In this document: positions 26,983-36,731 of the stretch, piece by piece
Position numbering within the stretch: the stretch's first letter is position 1
How the letters are laid out: each line of letters starts with the position of its first letter
NCBI RefSeq assembly: GCF_000967245.1
Contig: NZ_KQ033878.1
Span: 586,848-650,847, forward strand
Source of the DNA: Bombilactobacillus mellis
GTDB lineage: Bacteria > Bacillota > Bacilli > Lactobacillales > Lactobacillaceae
Direction of reading: 5' to 3'
DNA length: 64,000 nucleotides
Notes under the pieces: model-generated
Database searches by the model: none
What the model was told of the DNA's origin: nothing
Seen by the model: the letters and a program-made list of their open reading frames with translations, nothing else
Translations under genes and position numbers: made by a program

Positions 26983-27695
26983 AAACTTTTCTCCTCCTTA
27001 ATAGTCTGTTCTATCTGACTGAGAATATTGATTAAAACTGCTGTTGTCTGTGTCGGATAAATTACTGGCAAATCAGCTTGAGTTATTACTTTTCCCGTGC
27101 TTTTTCCTAAGACAAAATACTGCGTGTGTTTAAATTCTTGATGATTAAGCTGCTTTTGAACCATCATAAGACGTTTAAAGTTGGAAGTACTGGTTACTAA
27201 AGCCTGATTTATTGATTGCTGCCACAGAGTTTCACTAGCTTGAGTTTGTAGCTGCTCATTCCAGACGTTTTGATAAATAACAAGCACTTTTCCCGGTAAT
27301 TTAACAGTTGCTGATAATTGATTACCTATTAGCCAGCACAAAGAGGTAGGATCAATATTTTTTAGTTTAGCAATCAAAGACTGTCGATTTTCCTGCTTAC
27401 TAACTTCAATAGGATTAACAACATAGGGCTTTAGTTGTGCTTTCATTTTTTGACTAATAACTTGTAAAGTGGCTGTGTGATTATACTGACGATAGTTCTT
27501 GACAAAAAGTTGTGCTGCAAAATGACTTGTTAGGCCAATATTTTGTGCGTTTGCAATTATTTGATATTGCTCAGAATCAAGCATAATGGGCTGAAAATGA
27601 GTTAAGGGTAAATAAATTACTTTTGTCCAAGATTCTAATCTGTTACGCCACAAATCAGGTATTTTATGATCTGGGTAAGTGATCAATAGAGTCAC
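26979..27695 (-). CDS. hemD: Stand-alone uroporphyrinogen-III synthase
   Basis: A 238-residue protein with the weakly conserved HemD fold: ALVTSTSNFKRL and YFVLGKSTGKVI correspond to the TS-motif and the IGxxT motif near the C-terminus. It closes hydroxymethylbilane to uroporphyrinogen III. This is the second HemD of the island, the other being fused to CobA at 36724. The start is GTG at 27695 with only a weak GAAG site. HemD sequences diverge strongly, so the context between cobT and cobC supports the call. Confidence 0.75.
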   Translation of the reverse strand: MTLLITYPDHKIPDLWRNRLESWTKVIYLPLTHFQPIMLDSEQYQIIANAQNIGLTSHFAAQLFVKNYRQYNHTATLQVISQKMKAQLKPYVVNPIEVSKQENRQSLIAKLKNIDPTSLCWLIGNQLSATVKLPGKVLVIYQNVWNEQLQTQASETLWQQSINQALVTSTSNFKRLMMVQKQLNHQEFKHTQYFVLGKSTGKVITQADLPVIYPTQTTAVLINILSQIEQTIKEEKSL

Positions 27696-27753
27696 GATAT
27701 CAGCTTCTTTTTTCAGGATTCACTAAACTTCACTTTAATTTAAAACTTATCTG

Positions 27754-28344
27754 TTAAGCATTTATTTTTCCTAATTTAATTGTTTTTGAGTTAATTATAT
27801 ATTCTGTATAACATCCCGCTTGAAATTCTAAAGAATAAAAATCAGTACGTGCATCAATTAATTCTTGATAAATTATCCTCAGAGTTCCCAAATGTGCTAC
27901 TAAAAAGATGGTATCATCAGCCTGACTATGATTTAATAACCAATTCAAACCCCGCTTTACTCGCTTTCGAAAATCAGCAACAGATTCAATAGTCGGAGGC
28001 GTATAAGTAAGCGGAGCATTTAACCACTTTTGCCAATGTTCCGGATCTTGTGCTTGAATTTGATTGGCATCTAAACCTTCCCAACATCCGAAGCCCTTTT
28101 CTGCTAAGTCGGGAATAGTTAATACTGGAATACTGGGTAGTTGATGGCGGACAGGCGCTAAAGTTGCACGCGTGCGTTGTAAATTAGTTTGTACAAGCAT
28201 TGTTAATTCTTTTGCAATAACTTTATGAGCTAATATCCGGGCTTGTTGGCCACCTTTTTTATTAAGCGGAACATCTAAGTTACCATAAAATTTTCTTTGT
28301 TGATTAAAATTTGTTTCACCATGGCGTGCTACTAATAATTTCAT
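27754..28344 (-). CDS. cobC: Alpha-ribazole phosphatase
   Basis: A 196-residue histidine phosphatase with VARHGETNFN at residues 4-13 and the second His in FLVAHLGTLR. CobC removes the phosphate from alpha-ribazole phosphate or cobalamin 5'-phosphate at the end of nucleotide-loop assembly. Its place between cobS and hemD, with a 4-base overlap with cobS, makes this role likely over other RHG phosphatases. A second RHG phosphatase lies at 51148. Confidence 0.88.
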   Translation of the reverse strand: MKLLVARHGETNFNQQRKFYGNLDVPLNKKGGQQARILAHKVIAKELTMLVQTNLQRTRATLAPVRHQLPSIPVLTIPDLAEKGFGCWEGLDANQIQAQDPEHWQKWLNAPLTYTPPTIESVADFRKRVKRGLNWLLNHSQADDTIFLVAHLGTLRIIYQELIDARTDFYSLEFQAGCYTEYIINSKTIKLGKINA

Positions 28345-29111
28345 TGAGTTATCCTCAGAATCGCTGTTAAAAATAATAAAAATAAAACTGGTGCTAAACT
28401 GGCAAAAGCTCCTAAAGTATCACCAGAAAATCCTCCCAAAATATGTATGATATATTTTCGGTAGCTATAAGCACAGATAACCATAAAAAAATAACTTACA
28501 ATTCCCTGCCAATTGAAAGCCACAAAAATAACAATAGCAGAAAAAAGTTGTGCAAAAATAATTTGCCAATTGCGCACATTTAACCAAATACTTGCTAAAC
28601 CTTGTTTATTTCCAACATATTTCATTTGATAAAAAAGTAAAGATAAACCTGTTTTCGTTAACATTGTTAAAATGGCAGTCAGCATAACTAATTTAATTAC
28701 CGATAAATATCGGCAAATTGTAATACTAGCACCCAGTGCCACTAGGTAATAATAAATTAGTGCTAGACTACCCATTGTACCAATTCGACTATCTTTCATA
28801 ATTTTAAAGATCTGATCAGGTGCTCTGGAAGAAAACAGGCCATCAGCTGTGTCAGACAAAGCATCTAAATGAAATCCGCCCGTTATAATTCCATCTAAAA
28901 TCCAATAACCAATCCAAGCCAGCCATAAGGGATAAATAAAAGTTAATCCCCAAAAAAATAATGCCTCTAAAAGTCCTAATAACAGGCCAAACAAAGTAAT
29001 ATATTGAATTTTTGTCCGAAATTTATCTACCGGATTATCAATAACAATCGGAATATTTATTTTAGTGAAAAATTGTCCAAATAATACCAATGCTTGCCAC
29101 AAGTTTACCAC
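28341..29111 (-). CDS. cobS: Cobalamin-5-phosphate synthase
   Basis: A 256-residue polytopic membrane protein of about seven helices. The signature GYWILDGIITGGFHLDALSD with GLFSS after it is the metal-binding motif of CobS. It joins adenosyl-GDP-cobinamide with alpha-ribazole at the membrane. The frame begins with GTG immediately after the cobU stop, but TTG at 29102 has an AGGTGG site at 5-6 bases and may be the true start. Confidence 0.9.
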   Translation of the reverse strand: MVNLWQALVLFGQFFTKINIPIVIDNPVDKFRTKIQYITLFGLLLGLLEALFFWGLTFIYPLWLAWIGYWILDGIITGGFHLDALSDTADGLFSSRAPDQIFKIMKDSRIGTMGSLALIYYYLVALGASITICRYLSVIKLVMLTAILTMLTKTGLSLLFYQMKYVGNKQGLASIWLNVRNWQIIFAQLFSAIVIFVAFNWQGIVSYFFMVICAYSYRKYIIHILGGFSGDTLGAFASLAPVLFLLFLTAILRITQ

Positions 29112-29702
29112 CTACTTAATTTTTAAAGGAATACCACTAACCACAAAATAAACAATATCCGCAGCCTGTGCCAATACTTGGTTTACTTCCCCATAAAGGT
29201 CGCGCAATACCCTGGTTTGTTTAGTAACTGGAACAATTCCTAATCCTACCTCGTTACTTACAAGAACCAGTGACTGATGCTGCAATTTTTGGGCTTCAAT
29301 TAATTGTTGCCATTGCGATAAAATAGACGACTTTAATTGGTTTAAATCAGTGATGGATAAACTGTCTAAATAGTCATCTATTTGTTTAGCTTTAACTTTA
29401 TTTTTCAGCAGATCATAAAAGACATTAGTTACAGCCATCGTCACATCATCTAAAATATAACCCGTCCGAGGTTTCTGACTAATAAGTTGAGCAATATTCT
29501 GATATTGTTCCCGAGTCTGCCAATGTGAAGAGCGTCTTTGTTGATGCTTTAAAATTCTGAGCTTCATTTCCGGATCAGAACTTTGTAAGACTCCTGTTGC
29601 TATGTAACAGATATTATCCTGCGGCGCATACAATTTTTCCGCAAATTCCGATTTTCCACTTTTGGCACCGCCTAACACTAAGACTAATTCTCCCTGCTGC
29701 AA
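29112..29702 (-). CDS. cobU: Adenosylcobinamide kinase/guanylyltransferase
   Basis: A 196-residue bifunctional enzyme. The P-loop GGAKSGKS is at 11-18, and the guanylylation segment RILKHQQRRSSHW places the active His at about 53. It phosphorylates adenosylcobinamide and adds GMP. The start is TTG at 29702 behind AAAGGGGA. It directly precedes cobS in the nucleotide-loop block cobU-cobS-cobC-hemD-cobT. Confidence 0.93.
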   Translation of the reverse strand: MQQGELVLVLGGAKSGKSEFAEKLYAPQDNICYIATGVLQSSDPEMKLRILKHQQRRSSHWQTREQYQNIAQLISQKPRTGYILDDVTMAVTNVFYDLLKNKVKAKQIDDYLDSLSITDLNQLKSSILSQWQQLIEAQKLQHQSLVLVSNEVGLGIVPVTKQTRVLRDLYGEVNQVLAQAADIVYFVVSGIPLKIK

Positions 29703-29717
29703 AGTATTTCCCCTTTT

Positions 29718-30653
29718 CTAAATTTTTTTGTTCACAATGCCATATTTATCTTGAGCAAGTAATTTTTGAGCAACCTTTTTTCCGATTCTAGGCTCATCAG
29801 CCGGAATATCAATTGCTTTAATTATGTGCTTTCCGTCAATGGAAGAAATTAAACCTGAAAACTTGATACTTCGTTTTTTTATATAAGCATACCCCCCAAT
29901 GGGAAAATTACAGCTACCTCCTAATTCTCTCATAAACTGGCGTTCTATATGGATACACTTACTAGTAGGAAAATCATTAATTAATTTAAGCATATGCAAA
30001 ACTTCTTGATCTGTTTGACGGCATTCAACCGCTAAGCAACCTTGCCCTACAGCTGGTAGAACAACATTTTTAAGACTGAGTACTTTATAATTGGTTAAAT
30101 CAGGTTGCAGGCGTTCTAGACCAGCTTCAGCAACGATTATTCCTTCTAAATGCTCAGTTTGAATTTTTTTTAAACGACTATCAATATTCCCTCGAATAGA
30201 AACAATGTTTAAATCGGGGCGCAGATGTAACAGTTGCCCTTGGCGGCGCATACTGCTAGTTCCAATACGAGCCTGGAGGGGTAATTCATTAATACTAGTA
30301 TATTTATGGCGGCTAATTAAGCAATCAAACGCTGAAGCCCGCTTCGGAATAGCTCCTAGAGTAAGAGATTCCGGTAATTTGGGCGTGACGTCTTTGAGAC
30401 TGTGAACTGCAAAATCAATTGTTTGCTCTTCTAATTCTTTTTCAATTTCCTGAATAAAAACCCCTTTGCCCCCGATTTTAGCTAAACTATCTTTTAAATT
30501 ATTATCACCGGTGGTTTTTATTTTTTTTATCTCAAATTCAGTATCAGGAAAGTATTGCTGTAATTGTTTAATCACTAATTCTGTTTGACAAAGCGCCAGT
30601 TTACTGTGCCGACTACCTACTATAATTTTTTTTCTCAAATTTTTATACTCCAT
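29718..30653 (-). CDS. hemC: Hydroxymethylbilane synthase
   Basis: A 311-residue porphobilinogen deaminase. GSRHSKLAL near the N-terminus, the arginine-rich GTSSMRRQ and the cofactor cysteine in GGSCNFPIG (Cys248) are present. It polymerises four porphobilinogens. The frame extends to 30677, but ATG at 30653 lies just after the met8 stop and gives the normal length. The enzymes that make porphobilinogen (HemA, HemL, HemB) are not next to it. Confidence 0.92.
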   Translation of the reverse strand: MEYKNLRKKIIVGSRHSKLALCQTELVIKQLQQYFPDTEFEIKKIKTTGDNNLKDSLAKIGGKGVFIQEIEKELEEQTIDFAVHSLKDVTPKLPESLTLGAIPKRASAFDCLISRHKYTSINELPLQARIGTSSMRRQGQLLHLRPDLNIVSIRGNIDSRLKKIQTEHLEGIIVAEAGLERLQPDLTNYKVLSLKNVVLPAVGQGCLAVECRQTDQEVLHMLKLINDFPTSKCIHIERQFMRELGGSCNFPIGGYAYIKKRSIKFSGLISSIDGKHIIKAIDIPADEPRIGKKVAQKLLAQDKYGIVNKKI

Positions 30654-30655
30654 TT

Positions 30656-31099
30656 TTAATTTTGTTGATCCAACCATTTTTCCAACATTTTTTTAATTTT
30701 TTTAACCTTTGCGGGTGATTTCCCGATTGTAGAAAGTCCAATTAATAAATCATTTTGTGTAATTGTTGCCATATTATAAAAATTGGAATAATTTTTTTCG
30801 CTAGTATCATTAACTAATTGCCGTGCAGTGGCTTCTTGAACTATTTGTCGATTAACTTGTAAATTATTAGTACAGGCAATAATCAAATCCATAGTCATAA
30901 CGTACTTTCTTTGATAGTAGTCTTGAATCCAATGTATTTGCTCTAAGGGAATAGAATTTGCTAGTTTAGGGCTGATAACTGTGGGCGAAACCTTAATTGC
31001 TAGTAGACTATTAATTTTCCGTGCAGCTATTTTCCCCCCACCAACTACTGCTATTTTTTTATTAGCTAAATCTAAAATAATAGGATAAGGATTATTCAC
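30656..31099 (-). CDS. Precorrin-2 dehydrogenase (Met8/SirC-type)
   Basis: A 147-residue NAD-binding protein with VVGGGKIAARK near residues 18-28 and the family segment VNDTSEKNYSNFYNMA. This is the N-terminal CysG/Met8 domain alone, like Bacillus YlnF or SirC. It oxidises precorrin-2 to sirohydrochlorin, the form that CbiK needs for early cobalt insertion. It sits between cbiP and hemC, abutting both, so it serves the anaerobic corrinoid pathway here. Confidence 0.85.
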   Translation of the reverse strand: MNNPYPIILDLANKKIAVVGGGKIAARKINSLLAIKVSPTVISPKLANSIPLEQIHWIQDYYQRKYVMTMDLIIACTNNLQVNRQIVQEATARQLVNDTSEKNYSNFYNMATITQNDLLIGLSTIGKSPAKVKKIKKMLEKWLDQQN

Positions 31100-31113
31100 C
31101 TTTTATTCTCCTT

Positions 31114-32616
31114 TTATTGCTGTGAAGCATCTAAAATCTCCCAAAATTTTTTTAAATCAATATTATCGCTAAATAATTGGGCCAATTTTTCGTATTGAAT
31201 TTCTTTATACTCTTCTATTGACAACTGCGAAGCCGTTAAAGGAGCCAATCCTTGATGTTGACGTAGTTTATTTAAAAGCTGCCGCGTCCAATCCTGATTG
31301 TCAAAAATCCCGTGTAAGTAAGTACCCCAGACACTCTGATCCGCATTAATCGCTCCATCTAGGCGATTTTGTTTTTGACCATTAATTTCAATAATTTTAC
31401 CTAAGGGCTGAGCATCTCTTCCTAAGGTCGTACTACCCATATGAATTTCATAACCATGTAATAAACACCCTTGAATTAGAGCCTTAGCCTGGGTAGTCCT
31501 CTTAGTATTATTAAAGGTCGTTTTTACATCTAATAAACCCAAACCCGGTTGTTGTTGAATATGAGATTCAATTTGGTTAGGATCTAATAACTCTTTGCCC
31601 AAAATCTGATAACCACCACAAATACCAGCAACCATACTGCCATTGTCATGGGCTTGAATAATCAAACGATCCAAACCTAATTTTCTTAACGCAGCTAAAT
31701 CGGAATTAGTATTTTTGCTTCCTGGTAAAATTATCAGATCCGGCTGGCCTAATTCCTGGGGAGTATAAACATAGCGCACAGAAACATCTGGTTGAATCTC
31801 TAAGCTATGAAAGTCGGTAAAATTAGAAATTCTATTTAAAATAATTACTGCAATATCTAGTGGTTTATTAGGATCGTGAATATGATTTTTTTTACTTAGA
31901 GCAACACTATCTTCATCATCCAAATCAATATTGGACATTGGTAAAACCCCAATTACAGGAACACCAGTTAATTTTTCAATCATTTGATTGCCAGAAGTTA
32001 ATAAATTTTTATCGCCTCTAAATTTATTAATAATGATACCCTTAATCCGCTTTTGGTCAGCTAATGGTAATAACTTAATAGTTCCATATATAGAGGCAAA
32101 AACACCTCCCTTATCGATATCAGCCACCAAAATCACAGGAGCCTGAGCCATTTGGGCCATTCCCATATTAACAATGTCATGATCATTAAGGTTAATTTCA
32201 GCGGGACTACCAGCTCCTTCAAGAATCATTACGTCATTTTCCTGTGCCAAGGAATTATAGGCTGATAAAATGGAATTCTTTAGTTTTACCTTATATTCAT
32301 AATATTTAGTAGCACTCATATCAGCTATCACTTTTCCCAAGACAATTACTTGCGAATCTTGATCACTTGAAGGTTTTAAAAGAACAGGATTCATACGGAC
32401 ATCCGGACTAACTTTGGCTGCCTCAGCTTGAAAAACTTGTGCTCTACCCATTTCGGCTCCCTGTGTGGTGATGAAAGAGTTCAGGGCCATATTTTGAGCC
32501 TTAAAGGGAGCTACTTTTAATCCCTGATTTGCTAAATAACGACAAGCGCCAGCAGCTACCCAACTTTTCCCAGCATCTGAGGCGGTTCCTTGAAACATCA
32601 GTGATTTGGTCTTCAT
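31114..32616 (-). CDS. cbiP: Cobyric acid synthase
   Basis: A 500-residue amidotransferase. The N-terminal P-loop-like GTASDAGKSW (residues 11-20) marks the dethiobiotin-synthetase fold, and the C-terminal glutaminase holds its Cys in GICGGYQILG near 333. It amidates four side chains of adenosylcobyrinate diamide. It lies 14 bases upstream of met8 and about 60 bases downstream of cbiO, the largest gap in this half of the operon. Confidence 0.94.
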   Translation of the reverse strand: MKTKSLMFQGTASDAGKSWVAAGACRYLANQGLKVAPFKAQNMALNSFITTQGAEMGRAQVFQAEAAKVSPDVRMNPVLLKPSSDQDSQVIVLGKVIADMSATKYYEYKVKLKNSILSAYNSLAQENDVMILEGAGSPAEINLNDHDIVNMGMAQMAQAPVILVADIDKGGVFASIYGTIKLLPLADQKRIKGIIINKFRGDKNLLTSGNQMIEKLTGVPVIGVLPMSNIDLDDEDSVALSKKNHIHDPNKPLDIAVIILNRISNFTDFHSLEIQPDVSVRYVYTPQELGQPDLIILPGSKNTNSDLAALRKLGLDRLIIQAHDNGSMVAGICGGYQILGKELLDPNQIESHIQQQPGLGLLDVKTTFNNTKRTTQAKALIQGCLLHGYEIHMGSTTLGRDAQPLGKIIEINGQKQNRLDGAINADQSVWGTYLHGIFDNQDWTRQLLNKLRQHQGLAPLTASQLSIEEYKEIQYEKLAQLFSDNIDLKKFWEILDASQQ

Positions 32617-32675
32617 TCCTACTACTCCTTAATCAATATTTTGCAAAAGTTTTTCCTCTGGCAAAACTTAGGCTT

Positions 32676-33497
32676 CTATAGATTGTCTACATGAATATGA
32701 TCTCGCAAGGCGAATAATTCCTGAGAATTGTTGCAGAGCGGTAAGCCCAATTTTTGATGAAGTTTGATTAGCCATGGCTGATTGAGCTTATTAGCTTTTA
32801 AAACTTCTTCATCATCGAATACTACATCTTTAGTTCCTTCTTTTATAATGTGACCCTTTCCTAATAAGTAAAAATAATCACAAGCTTCATACATAAAATC
32901 CATATCATGGCTGGATAAAATAACCTTCTGTCCATTAGCAACTAACTGTTTTATTAAAATCATCATTCGCTGTCGACCATCAGGATCTAACCCAGCAGTG
33001 GGTTCATCAAGTAAGAGCCACTCTGAATTTAAAACTAAGATTCCTGCAATGGCAACTCGCTTTTTTTGTCCTCCACTCAAATATTGAATGGGTTTATCTC
33101 GTAACGGCCAAATGTCCAGCTGCTTTAAGACCTTTTCCACGCGTTTTTCTATTTGCTCTTCGGGCAATTTTAAATTTCTCAAAGCAAAGGCTACATCATC
33201 TTTGACAATGGAATAAAAAATTTGTTGATCAGAGTCCTGGAAGACAATGCCAATTTTGCGACGCAATTGCCGTAATCCTTTTTTGTTATACTTAATCGGA
33301 TGATTATCAACTAAAATCTGCCCTGATGTAGGTTTTAAAATCCCCACCAGATTTAAAAAGAGTGTCGATTTACCCGAGCCGTTATGTCCCATAATTCCAA
33401 TGACTCGCTGTTTTTGAGCACCAAAAGATAAAGATATATGATTAAGGATCGTTTTACTATTATCATAGCTAAAACTTAAATCTTGTAATTCAATCAT
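32676..33497 (-). CDS. cbiO: Cobalt ECF transporter ATPase
   Basis: A 273-residue ABC ATPase. Walker A GHNGSGKST, the signature LSGGQKKR and Walker B LLLDEPTAGLD are all clear, and the C-terminal extension of about 40 residues is usual in ECF ATPases. It powers the CbiMNQO cobalt importer whose other parts are encoded directly upstream. Confidence 0.93.
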   Translation of the reverse strand: MIELQDLSFSYDNSKTILNHISLSFGAQKQRVIGIMGHNGSGKSTLFLNLVGILKPTSGQILVDNHPIKYNKKGLRQLRRKIGIVFQDSDQQIFYSIVKDDVAFALRNLKLPEEQIEKRVEKVLKQLDIWPLRDKPIQYLSGGQKKRVAIAGILVLNSEWLLLDEPTAGLDPDGRQRMMILIKQLVANGQKVILSSHDMDFMYEACDYFYLLGKGHIIKEGTKDVVFDDEEVLKANKLNQPWLIKLHQKLGLPLCNNSQELFALRDHIHVDNL

Positions 33498-33510
33498 TTA
33501 CTTACCTTCT

Positions 33511-34191
33511 TTAGCTGACATAAAAATTACCATCGTATAATTTGGCATCCAAAGCATTAACCATCATTTGATAGTTGATAATAACCTGCTCAAAGAGCAT
33601 CTTAGCTAAAATACCCGAAGAATTGATCATCAAAGAAAAACTATCATAACCAAAACGCAATTTTTGAGCCTGATATATTTTTTCAAAAGCTTCAATAAAA
33701 ATAAAAATGAACCGATACATCAGCATAGTTAATTCAATCATTATGTTAGGCAAATGGATTCTTTTCAAGAAACTAATAATTTGAGTAAAAGGAGTGGTCA
33801 AGGCAAACCAATAAGTACAAACAATTGCCGACAAAGATTGAAGTGCCACTTTTCCAGCCACTGGCAGCATTTTACGTGAAATACCGACATAAAATGAAAA
33901 CATATTTACAGAAAAAGTCATTTCTCTAGCACTGGAATCTACCGTAAAGACAATCCCAATAATACTTAAAAGCAAAAACGGAATAATGGCATAAAACCAT
34001 TTAAGATAGCGATGTAAAGAAACTTTTGTTAGATACATTGTTATAATGGCAACAATAATTATCACTAGTGGTTTTATCCAGAGCAAGGGTTGAAAAGATA
34101 GAACTATACCGACTAACCACAATAAAGCTTTAATATTAGAAGACCAATTAACAATTCGATTAGAATAGGCGTATTTATCAATAATCAGCAT
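33511..34191 (-). CDS. cbiQ: Cobalt ECF transporter membrane protein
   Basis: A 226-residue transmembrane coupling protein with about five helices. It starts DKYAYSNRIVNW, typical of CbiQ, and has the charged coupling stretch AQKLRFGY near residue 175 that contacts the ATPase. It links the metal-binding CbiM/N unit to CbiO. Confidence 0.9.
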   Translation of the reverse strand: MLIIDKYAYSNRIVNWSSNIKALLWLVGIVLSFQPLLWIKPLVIIIVAIITMYLTKVSLHRYLKWFYAIIPFLLLSIIGIVFTVDSSAREMTFSVNMFSFYVGISRKMLPVAGKVALQSLSAIVCTYWFALTTPFTQIISFLKRIHLPNIMIELTMLMYRFIFIFIEAFEKIYQAQKLRFGYDSFSLMINSSGILAKMLFEQVIINYQMMVNALDAKLYDGNFYVS

Positions 34192-34202
34192 TTTCTTAAT
34201 CT

Positions 34203-34520
34203 CTATTTCGATTGTTGCTTATTATTTTGCTCAATTTCTTTCAGAGCTTTTTTTCGTCCATGAGCACTACCAATAACGTAGGCAATAATTCCTGTTCCTA
34301 AAGATCCTTGAACTGTAAATAATAAACTCTCAATTTCCCCAGATGGTGGTGTCCAAACAGGATGTGCCCAAACCTTATAGCTAGGATCATATTTTTTTAT
34401 TTGCTCTGTACCTTGGTCATCACTGCCACCATACTCACCTTTAACAAAGACAAATGGCGCCACAACTAAGATAACCACTAATATTAACAAAATAATGTTG
34501 GTTTTCGTTCTTTTATTCAT
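34203..34520 (-). CDS. cbiN: Cobalt transport protein
   Basis: About 105 residues with two transmembrane helices flanking an extracytoplasmic loop that contains the family motif GSDDQGTEQIKKYDPSYKVW. CbiN loads cobalt into CbiM. The frame is open to 34541, but ATG at 34520 overlaps the cbiM stop (ATGA) and gives normal length. Confidence 0.9.
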   Translation of the reverse strand: MNKRTKTNIILLILVVILVVAPFVFVKGEYGGSDDQGTEQIKKYDPSYKVWAHPVWTPPSGEIESLLFTVQGSLGTGIIAYVIGSAHGRKKALKEIEQNNKQQSK

Positions 34521-35260
34521 TGCAGAGCAGCCTCTTTCCATAAGTCATTACTAATCACTAAGTTATAAACAATAACTGTTAAAAGTCCCTCGGCTATTGC
34601 CAATGGTATTTGTGTCACAGCAAAAATCCCCAAAAATTTGATCAAAGCAGCTGCCACACCATTATGAGGATCAGGAAAAACAATAGCCAGCTGGAAAGCT
34701 GTTGTAATATAAGTAGACCAATCCGCCAACATCGCACAAAGAAATATGGACATCGAGCGATTAATTTTTAATTTACGGCAAATTTTATAAATTAAAAATC
34801 CTACAATTGGTCCAACAATCGTCATAGAAAACTCATTAGCTCCTAAAGTAGTCAAGCCCCCATGAGCTAATAATAGAGCTTGAAATAATAAAACAATGAC
34901 TCCAATAACTGACATAACGCCCGGTCCAAACATTACAGTACCCAAACCTACTCCTGTAGGATGAGAGCAAGAACCAGTAACTGAGGGCAGTTTCAGTGAA
35001 GATAATACAAATACAAAAGCTCCACACAAAGCCAGCATGATCTTGGCATTTTTTTGCTCTGAATTGACAATTTTATAAAGACGATATAAACCATAAATAA
35101 AAAATGGTGCTGAGACAATAAACCAAACTATACACCAATAAGGAGGCAGCATTCCTTCCATAATATGCATAGCATAAACAGGTTTAGTAAAAATCAATAT
35201 TAAAACAAAAACTATACTTGCCACACTGAATAATTGTTTATGACGTTTAAGAAACTTCAC
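34517..35260 (-). CDS. cbiM: Cobalt transport substrate-binding membrane protein
   Basis: A 247-residue protein with an N-terminal signal peptide ending around VYA-MHIMEG; cleavage leaves the MHIMEG N-terminus whose Met-His binds the metal. About six helices follow, with the GSCSHPTGVGLG motif near residue 96. With CbiN, CbiQ and CbiO it forms the ECF cobalt importer. Confidence 0.93.
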   Translation of the reverse strand: MKFLKRHKQLFSVASIVFVLILIFTKPVYAMHIMEGMLPPYWCIVWFIVSAPFFIYGLYRLYKIVNSEQKNAKIMLALCGAFVFVLSSLKLPSVTGSCSHPTGVGLGTVMFGPGVMSVIGVIVLLFQALLLAHGGLTTLGANEFSMTIVGPIVGFLIYKICRKLKINRSMSIFLCAMLADWSTYITTAFQLAIVFPDPHNGVAAALIKFLGIFAVTQIPLAIAEGLLTVIVYNLVISNDLWKEAALQ

Positions 35261-35266
35261 TGGAAT

Positions 35267-35959
35267 CTATCCTTTCTTTATAAAAGCAGTTGAAAAGTAC
35301 GGCAGTTGAGCATCACATTCATATTGAGCCATAGTTTTTATACTTTGATTTTGCATTGCTGCATTTTCAACAATTATGGTTTTGGCTAATAAATTTCTTT
35401 CTTGTAAAAGATGATAAATCTTCGAAAAATTGGTTGATATCTTCATAATAATTAAATTATCATTGAAATCCACAGCCTGCTTTAGCTTAATCAGATCAGC
35501 ATTACCTGGAATGATTTCCAGGAATTCTTTATCCAAAACTAAAGGTATGGACAACTTAGCGGCAATTTCACTAAAAGAAGAAATTCCGGCCACTGTTTTC
35601 ACTGTTATTCTTTTCTTGAGCAAATCGGCAATATAACTATAAGTGCTATAAACACTAGGATCTCCTAAAGTTAAAAATCCTACTTCTTGATTCAAATGAA
35701 CATCATCAATAATTTCAGCTGCAATTGTATTCCAACTATTTTGTTTATCAGAAAAATTATTAACCATTGGAAAATGACGCCTTTTGATAATTAAATTATC
35801 TGAGAAATAAGGAGCAGCTATTTTTTCAGCAAAACTGAAATTATCATTATGAGCTTTAGGCACATATAATACCTGCAAAGATTTTATAATTCTAACAGCT
35901 TTTAAAGTGAGCAATTCACTATCTCCGGGTCCAATTCCAATTCCCCAAAAACAAGTCAT
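35267..35959 (-). CDS. cbiL: Cobalt-factor II C20-methyltransferase
   Basis: A 230-residue tetrapyrrole methylase with the N-terminal GIGIGPGDSELLTLKAV and the GDPSVYSTY SAM-binding motif near 117. CbiL methylates C20 of cobalt-factor II. It lies 4 bases downstream of cbiK and 6 bases upstream of cbiM. Confidence 0.9.
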   Translation of the reverse strand: MTCFWGIGIGPGDSELLTLKAVRIIKSLQVLYVPKAHNDNFSFAEKIAAPYFSDNLIIKRRHFPMVNNFSDKQNSWNTIAAEIIDDVHLNQEVGFLTLGDPSVYSTYSYIADLLKKRITVKTVAGISSFSEIAAKLSIPLVLDKEFLEIIPGNADLIKLKQAVDFNDNLIIMKISTNFSKIYHLLQERNLLAKTIIVENAAMQNQSIKTMAQYECDAQLPYFSTAFIKKG

Positions 35960-35963
35960 AATT

Positions 35964-36731
35964 TTAATTCCTTTCTAAGGAGTGCTGCAATTTAGCGATA
36001 AACATAGCCTGTATTTCAGGATATTCCCCTAAGCCTTTTAATTCCGGAATCACCTTAATTCCTTCATGTTCTAATTTACTCTTCCAAGAATCAGCAGCTC
36101 TTGAAGCCATATCTAAATGCGCATGATTACCGGCAACCAGCATAAATGGTTGTAGGTAAATTTTCCTAATTCTAGTATTCTGAATACGTTGAATAATTAC
36201 CTCTATATCCGGATAGCTTTCCACAGCTCCTAAAAAACTATTAGTATTTAACAACATATGGTCCAAACAGGCGTAAGTTGCAAAAGCACTATGAGAACTA
36301 CCATGCCCCATCCACAAGTTGCCGGCCCCTGCTTCACGAGATCGTTGAATAAATTGGGTTATTTTTTGATAATCCGAAAATTGGGTTAGTAATGGCTGAC
36401 TTAATTTGATTGTTGAGAAGAAACTTTTATATTTTAGGACCGCTTGCTTCAGCAGATTAAACTCAGTTCCAGGAATAATATGCAACGGCTGAACGGCCAC
36501 TTCTTGATATCCATTTTGGGCCAAATTCGCTAATACTTGCTCAGGATTATTAATCACTACGTGTTCATTTTGATAAATACGTTGCCGGACAATTTTCGAA
36601 GTAAAGGCACGCACAACTTGCCAATCATCAAAATTATTTTGAATAGCCTTTTCTGTAGCAGTAATGGCTTTGTGCCGAGCCTCCGGATAAGTAGTACCAA
36701 AACTAACTACGACAATTGCCTTTTTACTCAT
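35964..36731 (-). CDS. cbiK: Anaerobic sirohydrochlorin cobaltochelatase
   Basis: A 255-residue class II chelatase. It opens with VVVSFGTTYPEARH; the metal-handling histidines lie in MGHGSSHSAF and AGNHAHLDM. CbiK inserts cobalt into sirohydrochlorin, which makes this the early-cobalt, anaerobic route. No signal peptide is present, so it is cytoplasmic. It overlaps the cobA-hemD end by 8 bases. Confidence 0.93.
   Translation of the reverse strand: MSKKAIVVVSFGTTYPEARHKAITATEKAIQNNFDDWQVVRAFTSKIVRQRIYQNEHVVINNPEQVLANLAQNGYQEVAVQPLHIIPGTEFNLLKQAVLKYKSFFSTIKLSQPLLTQFSDYQKITQFIQRSREAGAGNLWMGHGSSHSAFATYACLDHMLLNTNSFLGAVESYPDIEVIIQRIQNTRIRKIYLQPFMLVAGNHAHLDMASRAADSWKSKLEHEGIKVIPELKGLGEYPEIQAMFIAKLQHSLERN

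Noticed and set aside
32617-32675. Terminator or internal promoter between cbiO and cbiP
   Set aside because: TTTTGC and GCAAAA form only a short arm with a long loop, without a clear T run or promoter boxes.
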